Below are positions 50,530-59,601 of a stretch of 64,000 nt of DNA, in pieces (position 1 is the stretch's first letter; the number at the start of each line of letters is the position of its first letter). A model generated the notes under the pieces. The model did no database searches, had not been told where the DNA came from, and was given only the letters and a program-made list of their open reading frames with translations. The translations under genes were made by a program, and so were the position numbers. The stretch is from positions 32,831 through 96,830 of the forward strand of contig CAMYJW010000011.1 of assembly GCA_947258815.1 (NCBI GenBank), given 5' to 3'. The DNA comes from an uncultured Sphingomonadaceae bacterium. GTDB taxonomy: Bacteria; Pseudomonadota; Alphaproteobacteria; Sphingomonadales; Sphingomonadaceae.

Positions 50530-51534
50530 TTGAACGCCCCCGCCCCGCCGCTGATTGATATTCACAGCCATTTCGTGCCCGATGGCTTTCCCGGCGCGCC
50601 CGACGATGAGACGGCAAAGCGCTGGCCATGCATGTGCCATAACCCGGATGGCAGCGCGCTGCTCAAGATCGGCGAAGACCCGTTTCGCACGCTCGACAGC
50701 CGATCGTGGGCGATGGAACGGCGGATCGAGGATATGGACGCCGATGGCGTGGCGATGCAGCTGCTTTCACCGATGCCGGAGCTGCTGTCATACTGGTTCG
50801 CGCCCGACGCCGGGTTTGGGATCGCCAGTCACGTTAACGGCGTGATCGCCAACATTGTCGCGCAACAGCCAAAACGGTTTCAGGGCCTTGGCATGGTTCC
50901 GCTTCAGGATATCACGGCGACACTGGCGATGCTGCCGCAAATCAAGGCTGACGGGCTGCGCGGCATAGAAGTGGGCAGCAACATCAATGGCCGCTATCTG
51001 GGCGAAGCGGAATTTGAGCCGTTCTTCGCAGCAGCGGCAGAGCTTGATCTGGCGATCTTCATCCACGCGCTTCATCCGCTCAGCGCGCCGCACACCAAAA
51101 GCTGGCCCGCGCTGGTGCCTTTTGCCGGTTTCGTAAGCGATACCGGCCTGTGCGCGGCCAGCATCATCATGAGCGGCGTGATGGAGCGCCACCCCGGCCT
51201 GCGCATCGCTTTCAGCCACGGCGGCGGCACTTTGCCTTCGCTCGTCCACCGCCTGCAAAAGGGGTTTGACACCACCGGCGGATTTTCCGGCAAGCTCACT
51301 GTCGGCCCCAACCAGATCGCGTCACGCTTTTTCCTCGACACTCTGGTTTATGACGAGGCGTTTGCCCGCCACCTCTCACACGTTGCGCCCGGCCGCGTGT
51401 GCCTTGGCACCGATTATCCTTATCTGATCGAACAAAAAGACCCGCGCAGCTTTATCGAAACGGTCGCCACCGGAAGCGACGACACGATCTGGAATGCCGC
51501 CGCACGCACATTCATCATGGGCGAAACCGCCTGA
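50530..51534 (+). CDS. Amidohydrolase family protein, ACMSD-like decarboxylase
   Basis: 334 residues from TTG 50530; no ATG or GTG is in frame between the stop of the previous gene and the first strand. Metal ligands: His12 and His14 (DIHSHF), His in FIHALHP, His in FSHGGGTLPSL and Asp in LGTDYPYL. This is the amidohydrolase_2 set of ACMSD, gamma-resorcylate decarboxylase and ring-cleavage hydrolases. It could decarboxylate a ring-cleavage acid. It ends the 14.5-kb plus-strand block; its stop lies only 3 bp from the convergent aldolase stop. Confidence 0.9.
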   Translation: MNAPAPPLIDIHSHFVPDGFPGAPDDETAKRWPCMCHNPDGSALLKIGEDPFRTLDSRSWAMERRIEDMDADGVAMQLLSPMPELLSYWFAPDAGFGIASHVNGVIANIVAQQPKRFQGLGMVPLQDITATLAMLPQIKADGLRGIEVGSNINGRYLGEAEFEPFFAAAAELDLAIFIHALHPLSAPHTKSWPALVPFAGFVSDTGLCAASIIMSGVMERHPGLRIAFSHGGGTLPSLVHRLQKGFDTTGGFSGKLTVGPNQIASRFFLDTLVYDEAFARHLSHVAPGRVCLGTDYPYLIEQKDPRSFIETVATGSDDTIWNAAARTFIMGETA

Positions 51535-51537
51535 CTT

Positions 51538-52575
51538 TCAGCCTTCGTTCCGGTTCGTTTCCGCCAGATCAAGCGCGACATCGACGATCATGTCTTCCTG
51601 TCCGCCCACCATCTTGCGACGGCCAACTTCGGTTAGGATCGCGCGCGTATCCAGCCCATAATCCTGCGCCGCTTTTTCGGCGTGACGCAGAAAGCTTGAA
51701 TAGACCCCGGCATAACCCAGCGTCAGCGTTTCACGATCAACGCGCACGGGCCGGTCCTGAAGCGGACGAACCAGATCTTCGGCCGCATCCATCAGCGCAT
51801 AGAGATCGCAACCGTGGTTCCAGCCATAGCGATCCGCCGCCGCGATAAACACTTCGAGCGGCGCGTTGCCCGCGCCCGCGCCCATCCCCGCCAGACTGGC
51901 ATCCACTCTCACCGCGCCGTTTTGCACCGCGACAATGGAATTGGCGACACCCAGGCTGAGATTGTGGTGCGCATGCACGCCGCGCTGGGTTTCGGGTTTC
52001 AGCACCCGGTCATAGGCCTGAAAACGCGCGGCATATTCATCCATGTTCATCGCGCCGCCGCTGTCCGTCACGTAAACGCAGTGTGCGCCATAATCTTCCA
52101 TCAGCTTGGCCTGCTGCGCCAGCGCATCGGGCGGCGACATATGGCTCATCATCAAAAAGCCCGACACGTCCATGCCAAGATTGCGGGCCGCTTCGATATG
52201 CTGTTTCGAAACGTCCGCTTCGGTGCAATGCGTGGCGATCCGCACGGAACGCACGCCCAGATCATAGGCGCGTTTGAGATCATGCACCGTGCCGATGCCC
52301 GGCAGCAGCAGCGTGGTCAGCACCGAATGTTCGAGAACTTCGGCAACCGCGCCGATCCAGTCCCAATCGGTATGTGCGCCAAAGCCATAGTTGAAGCTTG
52401 ATCCCTGCAGGCCATCGCCATGGGCAACTTCGATCGCATCCACTTTGGCGCGATCCAGCGCTCTGGCGATATCCTTGACGTGTTCGATGCCATACTGGTG
52501 GCGCACTGCATGCATCCCGTCGCGCAGCGTCACATCCTGAATGTAAAGTTTGCTTGAGGTTGGATCGAAAGTCAT
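51538..52575 (-). CDS. dmpG: 4-hydroxy-2-oxovalerate aldolase
   Basis: 345 residues, the usual length for DmpG/Bph[18 protein letters not shown] contains the Arg-Asp pair that stabilises the pyruvate enolate and a metal-binding Asp; [10 protein letters not shown] has the HxH metal ligands. [14 protein letters not shown] and [15 protein letters not shown] belong to the C-terminal communication domain that docks the dehydrogenase. It splits 4-hydroxy-2-oxo acids into pyruvate and an aldehyde, which is channelled to the partner encoded just upstream. ATGA overlap with that gene (52572-52575). Confidence 0.96.
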   Translation of the reverse strand: MTFDPTSSKLYIQDVTLRDGMHAVRHQYGIEHVKDIARALDRAKVDAIEVAHGDGLQGSSFNYGFGAHTDWDWIGAVAEVLEHSVLTTLLLPGIGTVHDLKRAYDLGVRSVRIATHCTEADVSKQHIEAARNLGMDVSGFLMMSHMSPPDALAQQAKLMEDYGAHCVYVTDSGGAMNMDEYAARFQAYDRVLKPETQRGVHAHHNLSLGVANSIVAVQNGAVRVDASLAGMGAGAGNAPLEVFIAAADRYGWNHGCDLYALMDAAEDLVRPLQDRPVRVDRETLTLGYAGVYSSFLRHAEKAAQDYGLDTRAILTEVGRRKMVGGQEDMIVDVALDLAETNRNEG

Positions 52576-53513
52576 GCTGCTGCTCCTTGCGTCATGCGCT
52601 GGGCGATTTTTTCTGCGGTCTTGAGCGCCGCAGAAGTCATGATGTCGAGGTTGCCGGCATAAGCGGGCAGATAGTGCGCCGCGCCTTCCACTTCGAGGAA
52701 AACGGTGACTTTCAGGCCGGTATAGTCGCCGCCCATCTCGGGGATGTGCAGCGGACGGTTCGATCCGATATGTTCGAACTGGACCGCCTGCTTGAGCCGA
52801 TATCCCGGAACATACGTTTGCACTTCGGCAACCATATCCTCAACGCTTTTGCTGATCGCGTCCTGATCGGCTTCGTCACACAGGCAATAGACCGTGTCGC
52901 GCATGATCAGCGGCGGTTCGGCAGGATTGAGAATGATCACGGCCTTGCCGCGTTCGGCGCCGCCCACATCCCTGATTGCCTGACTGGTCGTCTCGGTAAA
53001 CTCGTCAATGTTGGCGCGGGTGCCCGGCCCGGCGCTTTTCGAGGCAATCGAGGCCACGATCTCGCCATAGCGCACGTTGGCCACCCGGTCGATCGCGTGG
53101 ACAATCGGGATCGTCGCCTGTCCGCCGCATGTCACCATGTTGACATTGGGCGCATCGAGATTGGCATCACCGTTAACAGGCGGGATCGTGTAAGGGCCGA
53201 TTGCCGCGGGCGTCAGATCGATAACGCGCTTGCCATGCGCCTGCAGGATATCGTTGTGCTTCTTGTGCGCTCCGGCCGACGTTGCATCGAACACGATTGC
53301 GATATCGGCAAATTCCGGCATCGCAACCAGCCCGTCAACACCATCAGACGTGATTGCCACGCCCATGCGCTTGGCGCGCTGCAAACCATCGGATTCAGGG
53401 TCGATACCCACCATCGCACCCATTTCCAGCACGTTGGACAAGCGCATGATCTTGATCATCAGATCGGTGCCGATGTTGCCCGATCCGATTATCGCCACTT
53501 TGGTCTTGCTCAT
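52572..53513 (-). CDS. Acetaldehyde dehydrogenase (acylating)
   Basis: 313 residues. [13 protein letters not shown] is the NAD-binding loop. [16 protein letters not shown] holds the catalytic Cys (TCGGQ). [26 protein letters not shown] and [10 protein letters not shown] are typical of DmpF/BphJ. It converts the aldehyde from the aldolase to acyl-CoA with NAD and CoA. Middle gene of the hydratase-dehydrogenase-aldolase operon, 5 bp after the hydratase gene. Chain length of the aldehyde (acetaldehyde or propanal) cannot be read. Confidence 0.96.
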   Translation of the reverse strand: MSKTKVAIIGSGNIGTDLMIKIMRLSNVLEMGAMVGIDPESDGLQRAKRMGVAITSDGVDGLVAMPEFADIAIVFDATSAGAHKKHNDILQAHGKRVIDLTPAAIGPYTIPPVNGDANLDAPNVNMVTCGGQATIPIVHAIDRVANVRYGEIVASIASKSAGPGTRANIDEFTETTSQAIRDVGGAERGKAVIILNPAEPPLIMRDTVYCLCDEADQDAISKSVEDMVAEVQTYVPGYRLKQAVQFEHIGSNRPLHIPEMGGDYTGLKVTVFLEVEGAAHYLPAYAGNLDIMTSAALKTAEKIAQRMTQGAAA

Positions 53514-53518
53514 AAGAG

Positions 53519-54304
53519 TTACGCCTTCCTGTATGTAAAGCTTGCTTCGCCCAGCCCGCCAACAACCGCGCGAACGTGATCGCCCGGATTAAGCGCGACC
53601 ATCGGGCCAAGCGCCCCGGCCAGCAGAATATCGCCTGCCTTCAGCGGCTCACCCCGGCGCGCCAGCGTTTGCGCCAGCCACGCCGCAGCGTTGAGCGGAT
53701 GGCCAAGCGCCGCCGCGCCCGCGCCGAGCGAGGCAACGGTTCCGTTTACTTCCAGCACCATGCCGCATGTGTAGAGATCGAGGCCCGCCAGCGGCTTGCC
53801 TTCATCGGCAAGCACGAAAAACGCCGACGATCCGTTGTCTGCCACGGTATCGGCGAAGGTGATTTTCCAGTCGGCAATCCGGCTGTCGACGATTTCGATC
53901 GCTGCATGGACCGTCGCCACCGCATCGCCCACCATCGCCGCGGTGGTTTCAGGATCGGGCAAATCCTGGCCCAGCACAAAAGCGACTTCGGCTTCGGCCT
54001 TGGGCTGAAGCGCGCGTGCCGGATCGAGCATGCCGCCATCGGCCACCTGCATATCTTCAAACAGCGCGCCGAAATCGGGCTGATCAACACCAAGCTGCTG
54101 CTGGACGGCTTTGGCGGTCAGCCCCGCCTTGCGCCCGACAATGCGCCGCCCCTGACTTTGCCAATAGCGCGTGTTGATTTCCTGAACCGCATAAGAGCCA
54201 TCGATATCGACCGGATCCAGCCCGTCGCGCAGAGGCGGCACCGCACCGCCCGAATATGCATCGCGCAGGCGTTTCGCCAAGTCTTCATGTGTTGCAGTTG
54301 CCAT
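53519..54304 (-). CDS. 2-oxopent-4-enoate hydratase (2-keto-4-pentenoate hydratase)
   Basis: 261 residues, FAH-like fold. [36 protein letters not shown] (metal-binding Glu pair), [22 protein letters not shown] and [10 protein letters not shown] match MhpD/BphH/DmpE. It hydrates the 2-hydroxydienoate formed by C-C hydrolysis of the meta-cleavage product. First gene of the minus-strand operon, divergent from the IclR gene (60-bp gap to ATG 54364). The ATG is at 54304. Confidence 0.94.
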   Translation of the reverse strand: MATATHEDLAKRLRDAYSGGAVPPLRDGLDPVDIDGSYAVQEINTRYWQSQGRRIVGRKAGLTAKAVQQQLGVDQPDFGALFEDMQVADGGMLDPARALQPKAEAEVAFVLGQDLPDPETTAAMVGDAVATVHAAIEIVDSRIADWKITFADTVADNGSSAFFVLADEGKPLAGLDLYTCGMVLEVNGTVASLGAGAAALGHPLNAAAWLAQTLARRGEPLKAGDILLAGALGPMVALNPGDHVRAVVGGLGEASFTYRKA

Positions 54305-54363
54305 CAGCTGAAATCCTCATCCCGTGTGCATCCTGAATAGGCGCAGGCAGGGGTTGGCACCAG

Positions 54364-55149
54364 ATGGGATTCACCCTAAATTCTCATTTAATGAGAAATG
54401 GAACACCCCAGCTATCGTCGTTGAAGCGCACGCTGGCGATGCTCGAAGCGATCATCGCCGATGGCGGGCAGAGCAGCGTTTCCGCGCTGGCCCGGCAGAT
54501 TTCCATGCCGATTGCAACTGCGCACCGGCAAGTGGCGACACTGGTGAACGAAGGCTATCTCACCGCGTCTGGCGGCGGGCGCCATGTTGCGGGATCGCGG
54601 CTGCTTGGCCTGTTGCATCAGCTTGATGAAAAGCAGGTTGTCGCCAATGTCGCCGCGCCGGTGCTGCATGAACTGGCCAGCAAGGTGCACAGCGTTGTGC
54701 AGCTTGGCACGTTTGAAAATGACATGGTGACATACCGGATCAAGACCGGTCGCGGCGCCAGCGATCTGTTCACCCGCATAGACATGCAACTGGAAGCCTA
54801 TTGCTCGGGCATCGGCAAAGTGCTGCTGGCCCATCAGCCCGAGGCAGAGCGCGAGGCCTATCTTGCCAATGGCCCGTTCGTGGCGTTGACCGAAAACACG
54901 ATCACCGATCCGGCAAAGCTGCGCGAAGAGCTGGCGTGTGTGGCGGATCGGGGTTTCGCGCTCGACGACGGGGAAACTTCGCCCGATCTGCGCTGTATGG
55001 CGGTTCCGCTCAGGAATGGCGATGGCAGCGTGCTGGCCGCGATATCGGTAACCCAGGCAACAGGATCAACCCGGCGCATCAGCGATGAAGATTTGCGCCC
55101 GATGCTGCTGAAAGCCGCTGGCCGGATCGAACAAGATGCCTTCGGCTGA
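54364..55149 (+). CDS. IclR family transcriptional regulator
   Basis: 261 residues from ATG 54364 (AGGGG 10 bases upstream) or 252 from ATG 54391, which lies inside the palindrome at 54381. N-terminal winged HTH: LSSLKRTLAMLEAIIADGGQ, SVSALARQISMPIATAHRQV, GYLTASGGG. The C-terminal effector domain has VVQLGTFENDMVTYRIKTG, YCSGIGKVLLAHQP and GFALDDGETSPDLRCMAVPL, the usual aromatic-acid-binding GAF-like fold. It probably controls the divergent lower meta-cleavage operon (53519-52575) and itself, and could control other units. Confidence 0.93.
   Translation: MGFTLNSHLMRNGTPQLSSLKRTLAMLEAIIADGGQSSVSALARQISMPIATAHRQVATLVNEGYLTASGGGRHVAGSRLLGLLHQLDEKQVVANVAAPVLHELASKVHSVVQLGTFENDMVTYRIKTGRGASDLFTRIDMQLEAYCSGIGKVLLAHQPEAEREAYLANGPFVALTENTITDPAKLREELACVADRGFALDDGETSPDLRCMAVPLRNGDGSVLAAISVTQATGSTRRISDEDLRPMLLKAAGRIEQDAFG
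54381..54397. promoter_or_regulatory. Perfect 17-bp palindrome, candidate IclR operator
   Basis: TTCTCATTTAATGAGAA: 8-base arms around a central T. It lies 77 bp from the divergent hydratase start and either just inside the IclR coding region (start 54364) or across its start codon (ATG 54391). The layout resembles the palindrome before the TetR gene (15271) but the arms differ. Confidence 0.65.
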
Positions 55150-55176
55150 CCGGCACACACCCGCACACAGACAGAC

Positions 55177-55214
55177 AAAAAAAGGGGGAAGGCAACGCGG
55201 CCTCCCCCCTTTTT
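55177..55214. terminator. Rho-independent terminator, bidirectional
   Basis: Seven A, then GGGGGAAGGC / GCCTCCCCCC stem with a short loop, then five T. It separates the convergent IclR gene (ends 55149) and SnoaL-like gene (ends 55238) and can serve both. Confidence 0.88.
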
Positions 55215-55237
55215 GAACGTCGTTAGTAAGTCTGAAC

Positions 55238-55768
55238 TTACTTGTAAGGATCGACCGGCTGCGGCGCTTCCATCACTTCCAGATCGATCAGCATCGAAAG
55301 CACGTCGGAGATCGAATAGATGTGCACGATCTTGTCACCATCGAACTTGATCCAGCTGAACCACAGCACGTCCAGCTGATTGCCGGTTGGCTGAACGCCC
55401 ATGTATGGGCCGCCGGTGTGCTTGCCGTGGTGGTGGCACAGCACGCAGATTTCATCGTCGCCTTTGCCCCATGCTTTCAGCGTGCGGTAAACCGAAGGCG
55501 GGAACGTGGTGAACAGCGCGCGCGGCGATGTGTTCCATTCCTCAAACGTACCCAGATCAGGACGATTCGGGTTGTCGTAAGTCATCTTCTCGGTGTCCAT
55601 GAACTCATCGAAACCGCTCCAGTCACCAACATTGAGCTTGTCGTGAAGGTCCATCCACTGGTTGACCATGAAGGTCTGACGCTCGGTCAGTCCATCGCAG
55701 ATTTCCGCGCGCTTTTCGGGCGAAAGCTTGAAATCATCGAGTGTGAAAGGGGGAATACGGCCAGCCAT
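55238..55768 (-). CDS. SnoaL-like / ester cyclase-type NTF2-fold protein
   Basis: 176 residues from ATG 55768 with a GGAGAT ribosome site. About 40 N-terminal residues (FTLDDFKLSPEKRAEICDGL) precede the fold. NVGDWSGFDEFMDTEKMTYDNP starts the SnoaL-like domain; VLCHHHGKHTGGPYMGVQPTG and DVLWFSWIKFDGDKIVHIYS follow, matching long SnoaL/polyketide-cyclase-type proteins with His-rich pocket. SDVLSMLIDLEV ends the fold. Role unknown. Single minus-strand gene between a terminator and a divergent promoter region with a palindromic site (55888). Confidence 0.8.
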   Translation of the reverse strand: MAGRIPPFTLDDFKLSPEKRAEICDGLTERQTFMVNQWMDLHDKLNVGDWSGFDEFMDTEKMTYDNPNRPDLGTFEEWNTSPRALFTTFPPSVYRTLKAWGKGDDEICVLCHHHGKHTGGPYMGVQPTGNQLDVLWFSWIKFDGDKIVHIYSISDVLSMLIDLEVMEAPQPVDPYK

Positions 55769-55887
55769 AGTAAATCTCCAAAAATGCATCCGCCTGAGTT
55801 GCGCGGACCTTGCGTGATCACCGGCTGCGCGCTTTTGCACATGGCCGTGTTCGAAGCCGCTTTTCGTTATTGGCAGGCGCTATGCAA

Positions 55888-55903
55888 CCTACCAACGGAC
55901 AGG
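55888..55903. promoter_or_regulatory. Candidate operator, copy 8 of the palindrome
   Basis: CCTACC AACG GACAGG, exact match to CCTRYC-N4-GRYAGG. On the minus strand it continues AGGTTGCAT. It lies 64 bp before the plus-strand start at 55968 and 119 bp before the minus-strand start at 55768. Confidence 0.6.
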
Positions 55904-55967
55904 CACTTGCCGGGGGTTGGCTGTTAGAAATTCGCAAAAATCGGATTGGTAGAGGAAGGTGCGGCAT

Positions 55968-56423
55968 ATGACGCTTTCAATGCAGGAAATGTCTGACAGG
56001 TTCGAGATTCAGGATCTGCTGGTTGGCTACTGTTATGCGGTGGACGACAAGGATTTTGACGCGCTGGATAACTTCTTCACCGAGGACGCGGTGATAGATT
56101 ATTCCGAAATGGTGGGCGTCAAGGGATCGCTGCCGGAAATCAAGGCGTTCCTGAGCGAGAGCCTCGCCCCGATCCCGATGGCGCAGCATGCTGTGCTCAC
56201 CACGCAATACAAATTCGATGGCGACACCTGCGAAACGCGCACCGTTTGCCACAATCCGATGGTGGTTCCCGGCGACGATGGCGAACCGCAGGCGATCTTT
56301 TTCGGCCTCTGGTATGTTCACCAGTATCGGCGCACGCCAGACGGATGGCGCATTTCCAGCCTTTATGAAAAGAAGTGCTACAATCACAACCTGCCTGAAC
56401 ACATCAAGGCGCTGACAAAGTGA
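55968..56423 (+). CDS. SnoaL-like NTF2-fold protein
   Basis: 151 residues from ATG 55968 (AGGAAGG upstream); a GTG nine bases earlier is also in frame. MSDRFEIQDLLVGYCYAVDDKDFDALDNFFTED is typical of SnoaL_4-type proteins: the Tyr and Asp of the GYCYAVDDxD stretch and the Asp in FTEDAVIDYS are the conserved pocket residues. HAVLTTQYKFDGDTCETRT and YVHQYRRTPDGWRISSLYEK complete the fold. Members include dehydratases, cyclases and beta-type subunits of ring hydroxylases. Overlaps the membrane protein gene by GTGA. Confidence 0.82.
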   Translation: MTLSMQEMSDRFEIQDLLVGYCYAVDDKDFDALDNFFTEDAVIDYSEMVGVKGSLPEIKAFLSESLAPIPMAQHAVLTTQYKFDGDTCETRTVCHNPMVVPGDDGEPQAIFFGLWYVHQYRRTPDGWRISSLYEKKCYNHNLPEHIKALTK

Positions 56424-57184
56424 CCAACAGCGGCGAGATGGGCGCGCCGGTCGATCCATGGATAATGGAGACCGGCAGCGTCTGTCTCTGGACCGGCCTG
56501 CTGCTCGTTTCCATCGCGCTGACGATCAAAAACCGGAGGATCCCGCTGCTGGGCCTGCTGCTGATCGCCGCGACAAGCAGCTTCTGGCAGGAATTTTTTG
56601 CGGACTGGGGCGCCTATCTCGCCTGGAACCCGGCATTCGCGCGGCTGCCCCTGTGGGGCGACATGGCTTATACGACCCCGGTCAAACCGCTGTTCATCCC
56701 GTTTAGCTGGGGCTGGTGGTTTGCCGTCTCGATCCCGCTGCTGACAACGCTGGTCTTGTGGCTGAAACGCAAGTTTCCCGCGCGCTCTGTCTATCTGCTG
56801 GCGATGCTGATCGCCTGCCCGCTGTTTCTGGTTTACCAGATCTATGTTGAGGCCAATTCCGTTGCCAACGGCTGGTGGACTTACGATTCGATCGTCGGCC
56901 CGACGCTGGAAAGCGAAAACGGGCGTTTGCCGCTGATTTTCCCGATACTGATCGGCATCTGGGCCGGGTGGTTTATCGGCATTCTGGCAGACCGTGACGA
57001 AGACGGTTTCATGGCACACGAACGGCGCATGGGCGTGCCTGCAAAACCGGCCGGTCGGGCGCGCGAATGGGCGCGGGTGTGGAGCGCGGTCATCGCTTTC
57101 CAGATAACATTTCTGATTATAAACCTTGTGCCGGCCATGATCGGTCGGGCGGTGTTTGGTGGGCCAAGCCTGCTGGTTCCGTGA
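56420..57184 (+). CDS. Integral membrane protein, possibly spirocyclase AveC-like
   Basis: 254 residues from GTG 56420, overlapping the upstream stop. Six likely membrane segments: LWTGLLLVSIALTI, PLLGLLLIAATSSFW, WWFAVSIPLLTTLVLWL, VYLLAMLIACPLFLVYQIYV, LIFPILIGIWAGWFIGILA and AVIAFQITFLIINLVPAMIG. The stretch QEFFADWGAYLAWNP, then PLFIPFSWGWWF resembles the AveC spirocyclase-like family, whose actinobacterial founder acts in avermectin spiroketal formation; this is a remembered resemblance, not a search result. Located between a SnoaL-like gene and a PQQ dehydrogenase. Function uncertain. Confidence 0.6.
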   Translation: MTNSGEMGAPVDPWIMETGSVCLWTGLLLVSIALTIKNRRIPLLGLLLIAATSSFWQEFFADWGAYLAWNPAFARLPLWGDMAYTTPVKPLFIPFSWGWWFAVSIPLLTTLVLWLKRKFPARSVYLLAMLIACPLFLVYQIYVEANSVANGWWTYDSIVGPTLESENGRLPLIFPILIGIWAGWFIGILADRDEDGFMAHERRMGVPAKPAGRAREWARVWSAVIAFQITFLIINLVPAMIGRAVFGGPSLLVP

Positions 57185-57215
57185 TTCCTCCTCTTGCTGC
57201 GGACTTTTGATTTCC

Positions 57216-59567
57216 ATGAAATTTCTCAATCGGCTGCTGGCCATTATCCTGTTGCTTATGGGCCTTGGCCTTGTCTGGCTGGGCGCAAAGCTGCTGTTTG
57301 CGGGCGGCTCTGCCTATTATGTGGTCGCCGGGATCGCGCTGGCCGCCGTGGCATGGCTGCTCTGGAAACACGCTGCCAAGGCGCTGCTTGTGTTCGGCAT
57401 TGTCTGGGCGGTTTCGGCGCTCTGGGCATTGTGGGAATCGGGGCTGACATTCTGGCCCCTGCTCGGCAGGCTGGGCCTGCTGACCGGAATTGGCGTGTGG
57501 CTGCTTATGCCATGGGTTCGCAAATCGCTTGGCGCTGCGCCGCGCTCCGCGCCCAGCCTGTCACTGCTTGGCGTGTTCTTCGCCGGTCTGATCGGCGGCA
57601 CCGGATGGACATACTGGAACGATCGCATCACCGGCGGAACCGATCTGCAAACGCTGGCTGGCGCCCCTGCAAACCCGCGCGATGGCGAATGGCATCACTA
57701 TGGCAATCTGCAGGAAGGCCGCCGCTTCTCTCCGCTGGACCAGATCACGCCAGCCAATGTCGGCGCGCTAACCGAAAGCTGGTCGTTCTCCATGGGCAAA
57801 GAGCCCAACGGCCAGCCCGCCCCGTTTCAGGCCACCCCGCTTAAAATCGGTGACCGGCTTTATTTCTGCGCAGGCTATAACGATGTGATCGCGCTCGATG
57901 CCGAAACCGGCGAGCAGGCGTGGCGCTATGCCGCCAATGCCGACACCACCGGCATATTCGGACAGACCTGCCGGGGCGTCAGCTATTACAGCCTGCCCAA
58001 AGATGCAGAACCGGCAAACAGCGAAACGCCGTGCGCACGCCGCATCTACACCGCAACGATCGACAGCCGCCTGATCGCGCTGGACGCGGATAGCGGCAAG
58101 CTGTGCGAGGGCTTTGGCGTTAACGGCACGGTCGATCTGCTCAAAGGCATGAGCGAAGCGCCCACAGGGTATTACCATGTATCCTCGCCCCCTGCGGTGA
58201 TTGCCGGAAAGCTTGTGATCGGCGGATGGGTGACCGATGGCCAGATGGTCGGCGAACCGTCAGGCGTAATCCGCGCGTTCGATGCGGTGACGGGCGAACT
58301 GGCATGGGCCTGGGACATGGGCAAACCGGACCGAACCGGAGAACCAGAGCCGGGCGAGACTTATACCCCCGGAACGCCCAACAGCTGGAGCGTGATGAGC
58401 GCCGACCCGGAACTGGGCCTTGTCTATGCGCCGATGGGCAATGCCACGCCCGATTACACCGGCACGCACCGCACGCCAGAGATGGAGAAATACTCCAGCG
58501 GCGTGGTCGCGCTCGATGCGCAAACGGGGCGCCCGCGCTGGCATTTTCAGACAACGCACCACGATGTGTGGGACTATGACGTAGGATCGCAGCCCGTCCT
58601 GCTCGATCTCGCCGATGGCCGCCCTGCCCTGATCCAGCCGACGAAGCGCGGTGAGCTGTTCATGCTGGACCGGCGCACCGGCAAACCCATTGCCGAAGTG
58701 GTGGAACGCAAGGTTCAGACCAGCGAAGTGGAAGGCCCGCTATCATCGCCAACCCAGCCGTTTTCGGTTGGCCTGCCCAGTTTTGCCGGGCCGCCCCCCA
58801 GCGAAAAGACGATGTGGGGCTTTGCCATGCTCGATCAGGCATGGTGTCGCCTGAAATTCAGGCAAGCGCGTTTTGACGGGTCGATGACCCCCATCGGCGT
58901 GGATCGCCCTTCGGTTATCTGGCCCGGCTCTCTTGGTGGCAATAACTGGGGCAGCATCGCGGTCGATCCGGGCAGCGGCATTGCGCTCGTCAATTCCTCG
59001 CACGTCCTGAATTATAACCAGCTGATCCCGCGCAAGCAGGCAGACGAAATGGGGCTGAAACCCGTTGCCACGCCCAGCTATGAGAATGTCGCCGGGCCAG
59101 TGGCGCAAGCGGGAACGGACTATGCCGTTTCGGTCAAGCCGTTCCTTTCGCCATTGGTCGCGCCGTGTACCCAGCCGCCTTATGGCCTTATCAGCGCGGT
59201 AAACCTCAACACCGGCAAACTGCTGTGGCAAAAACCGTTCGGAACCGCGCGTGACAGCGGGCCGCTGATGATGGGCATCGGCCTGCCGATCCCGATGGGC
59301 GTGCCCAATATCGGCGGCGGCGTTGTCACCGGATCGGGCCTTGCCTTCATCGGCGCGACGCAGGAACACATGATCCGCGCCTATGATCTGAAAACAGGCA
59401 AGGAACTGTGGCATGGCCGGCTTCCGGCAGGCGGCAACGCCACGCCGATGACATACTGGTCGGAAAAATCAGGCCGCCAGTTCGTGGTGATCGCGGCAGG
59501 CGGGCACGGCGGCATTCTTTCTGGCTACAGCGACAAGCTGATCGCCTATGCCCTGCCGAAAAACTGA
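57216..59567 (+). CDS. Membrane-bound PQQ-dependent dehydrogenase (quinoprotein)
   Basis: 783 residues from ATG 57216 (MKFLNRLLAIILLLMGLG). The first 130 residues hold four to five membrane segments as in membrane glucose/quinate dehydrogenases. The rest is an eight-bladed beta-propeller in the periplasm with repeated Trp-docking motifs (ALDAETGEQAWRY, AFDAVTGELAWAWD, ALDAQTGRPRWHFQ, NLNTGKLLWQK, LKTGKELWHG). HHDVWDYDVGSQP and GNNWGSIAVDP are conserved active-site blocks. It passes electrons to ubiquinone. Likely oxidises a hydroxyl group on the incoming substrate before uptake. PQQ synthesis genes are not in the window. Confidence 0.93.
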   Translation: MKFLNRLLAIILLLMGLGLVWLGAKLLFAGGSAYYVVAGIALAAVAWLLWKHAAKALLVFGIVWAVSALWALWESGLTFWPLLGRLGLLTGIGVWLLMPWVRKSLGAAPRSAPSLSLLGVFFAGLIGGTGWTYWNDRITGGTDLQTLAGAPANPRDGEWHHYGNLQEGRRFSPLDQITPANVGALTESWSFSMGKEPNGQPAPFQATPLKIGDRLYFCAGYNDVIALDAETGEQAWRYAANADTTGIFGQTCRGVSYYSLPKDAEPANSETPCARRIYTATIDSRLIALDADSGKLCEGFGVNGTVDLLKGMSEAPTGYYHVSSPPAVIAGKLVIGGWVTDGQMVGEPSGVIRAFDAVTGELAWAWDMGKPDRTGEPEPGETYTPGTPNSWSVMSADPELGLVYAPMGNATPDYTGTHRTPEMEKYSSGVVALDAQTGRPRWHFQTTHHDVWDYDVGSQPVLLDLADGRPALIQPTKRGELFMLDRRTGKPIAEVVERKVQTSEVEGPLSSPTQPFSVGLPSFAGPPPSEKTMWGFAMLDQAWCRLKFRQARFDGSMTPIGVDRPSVIWPGSLGGNNWGSIAVDPGSGIALVNSSHVLNYNQLIPRKQADEMGLKPVATPSYENVAGPVAQAGTDYAVSVKPFLSPLVAPCTQPPYGLISAVNLNTGKLLWQKPFGTARDSGPLMMGIGLPIPMGVPNIGGGVVTGSGLAFIGATQEHMIRAYDLKTGKELWHGRLPAGGNATPMTYWSEKSGRQFVVIAAGGHGGILSGYSDKLIAYALPKN

Positions 59568-59586
59568 TAAGCCGAAAAACTGAGAA
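59555..59586. repeat. 16-bp tandem duplication spanning the PQQ dehydrogenase stop codon
   Basis: GCCGAAAAACTGATAA (59555-59570) is followed by GCCGAAAAACTGAGAA (59571-59586). The first copy holds the last codons and TGA of the PQQ gene; the second is non-coding. A similar stop-codon duplication is found at 61231-61278. Confidence 0.8.
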
Positions 59587-59601
59587 ACGGGAGCCAAGAA
59601 G

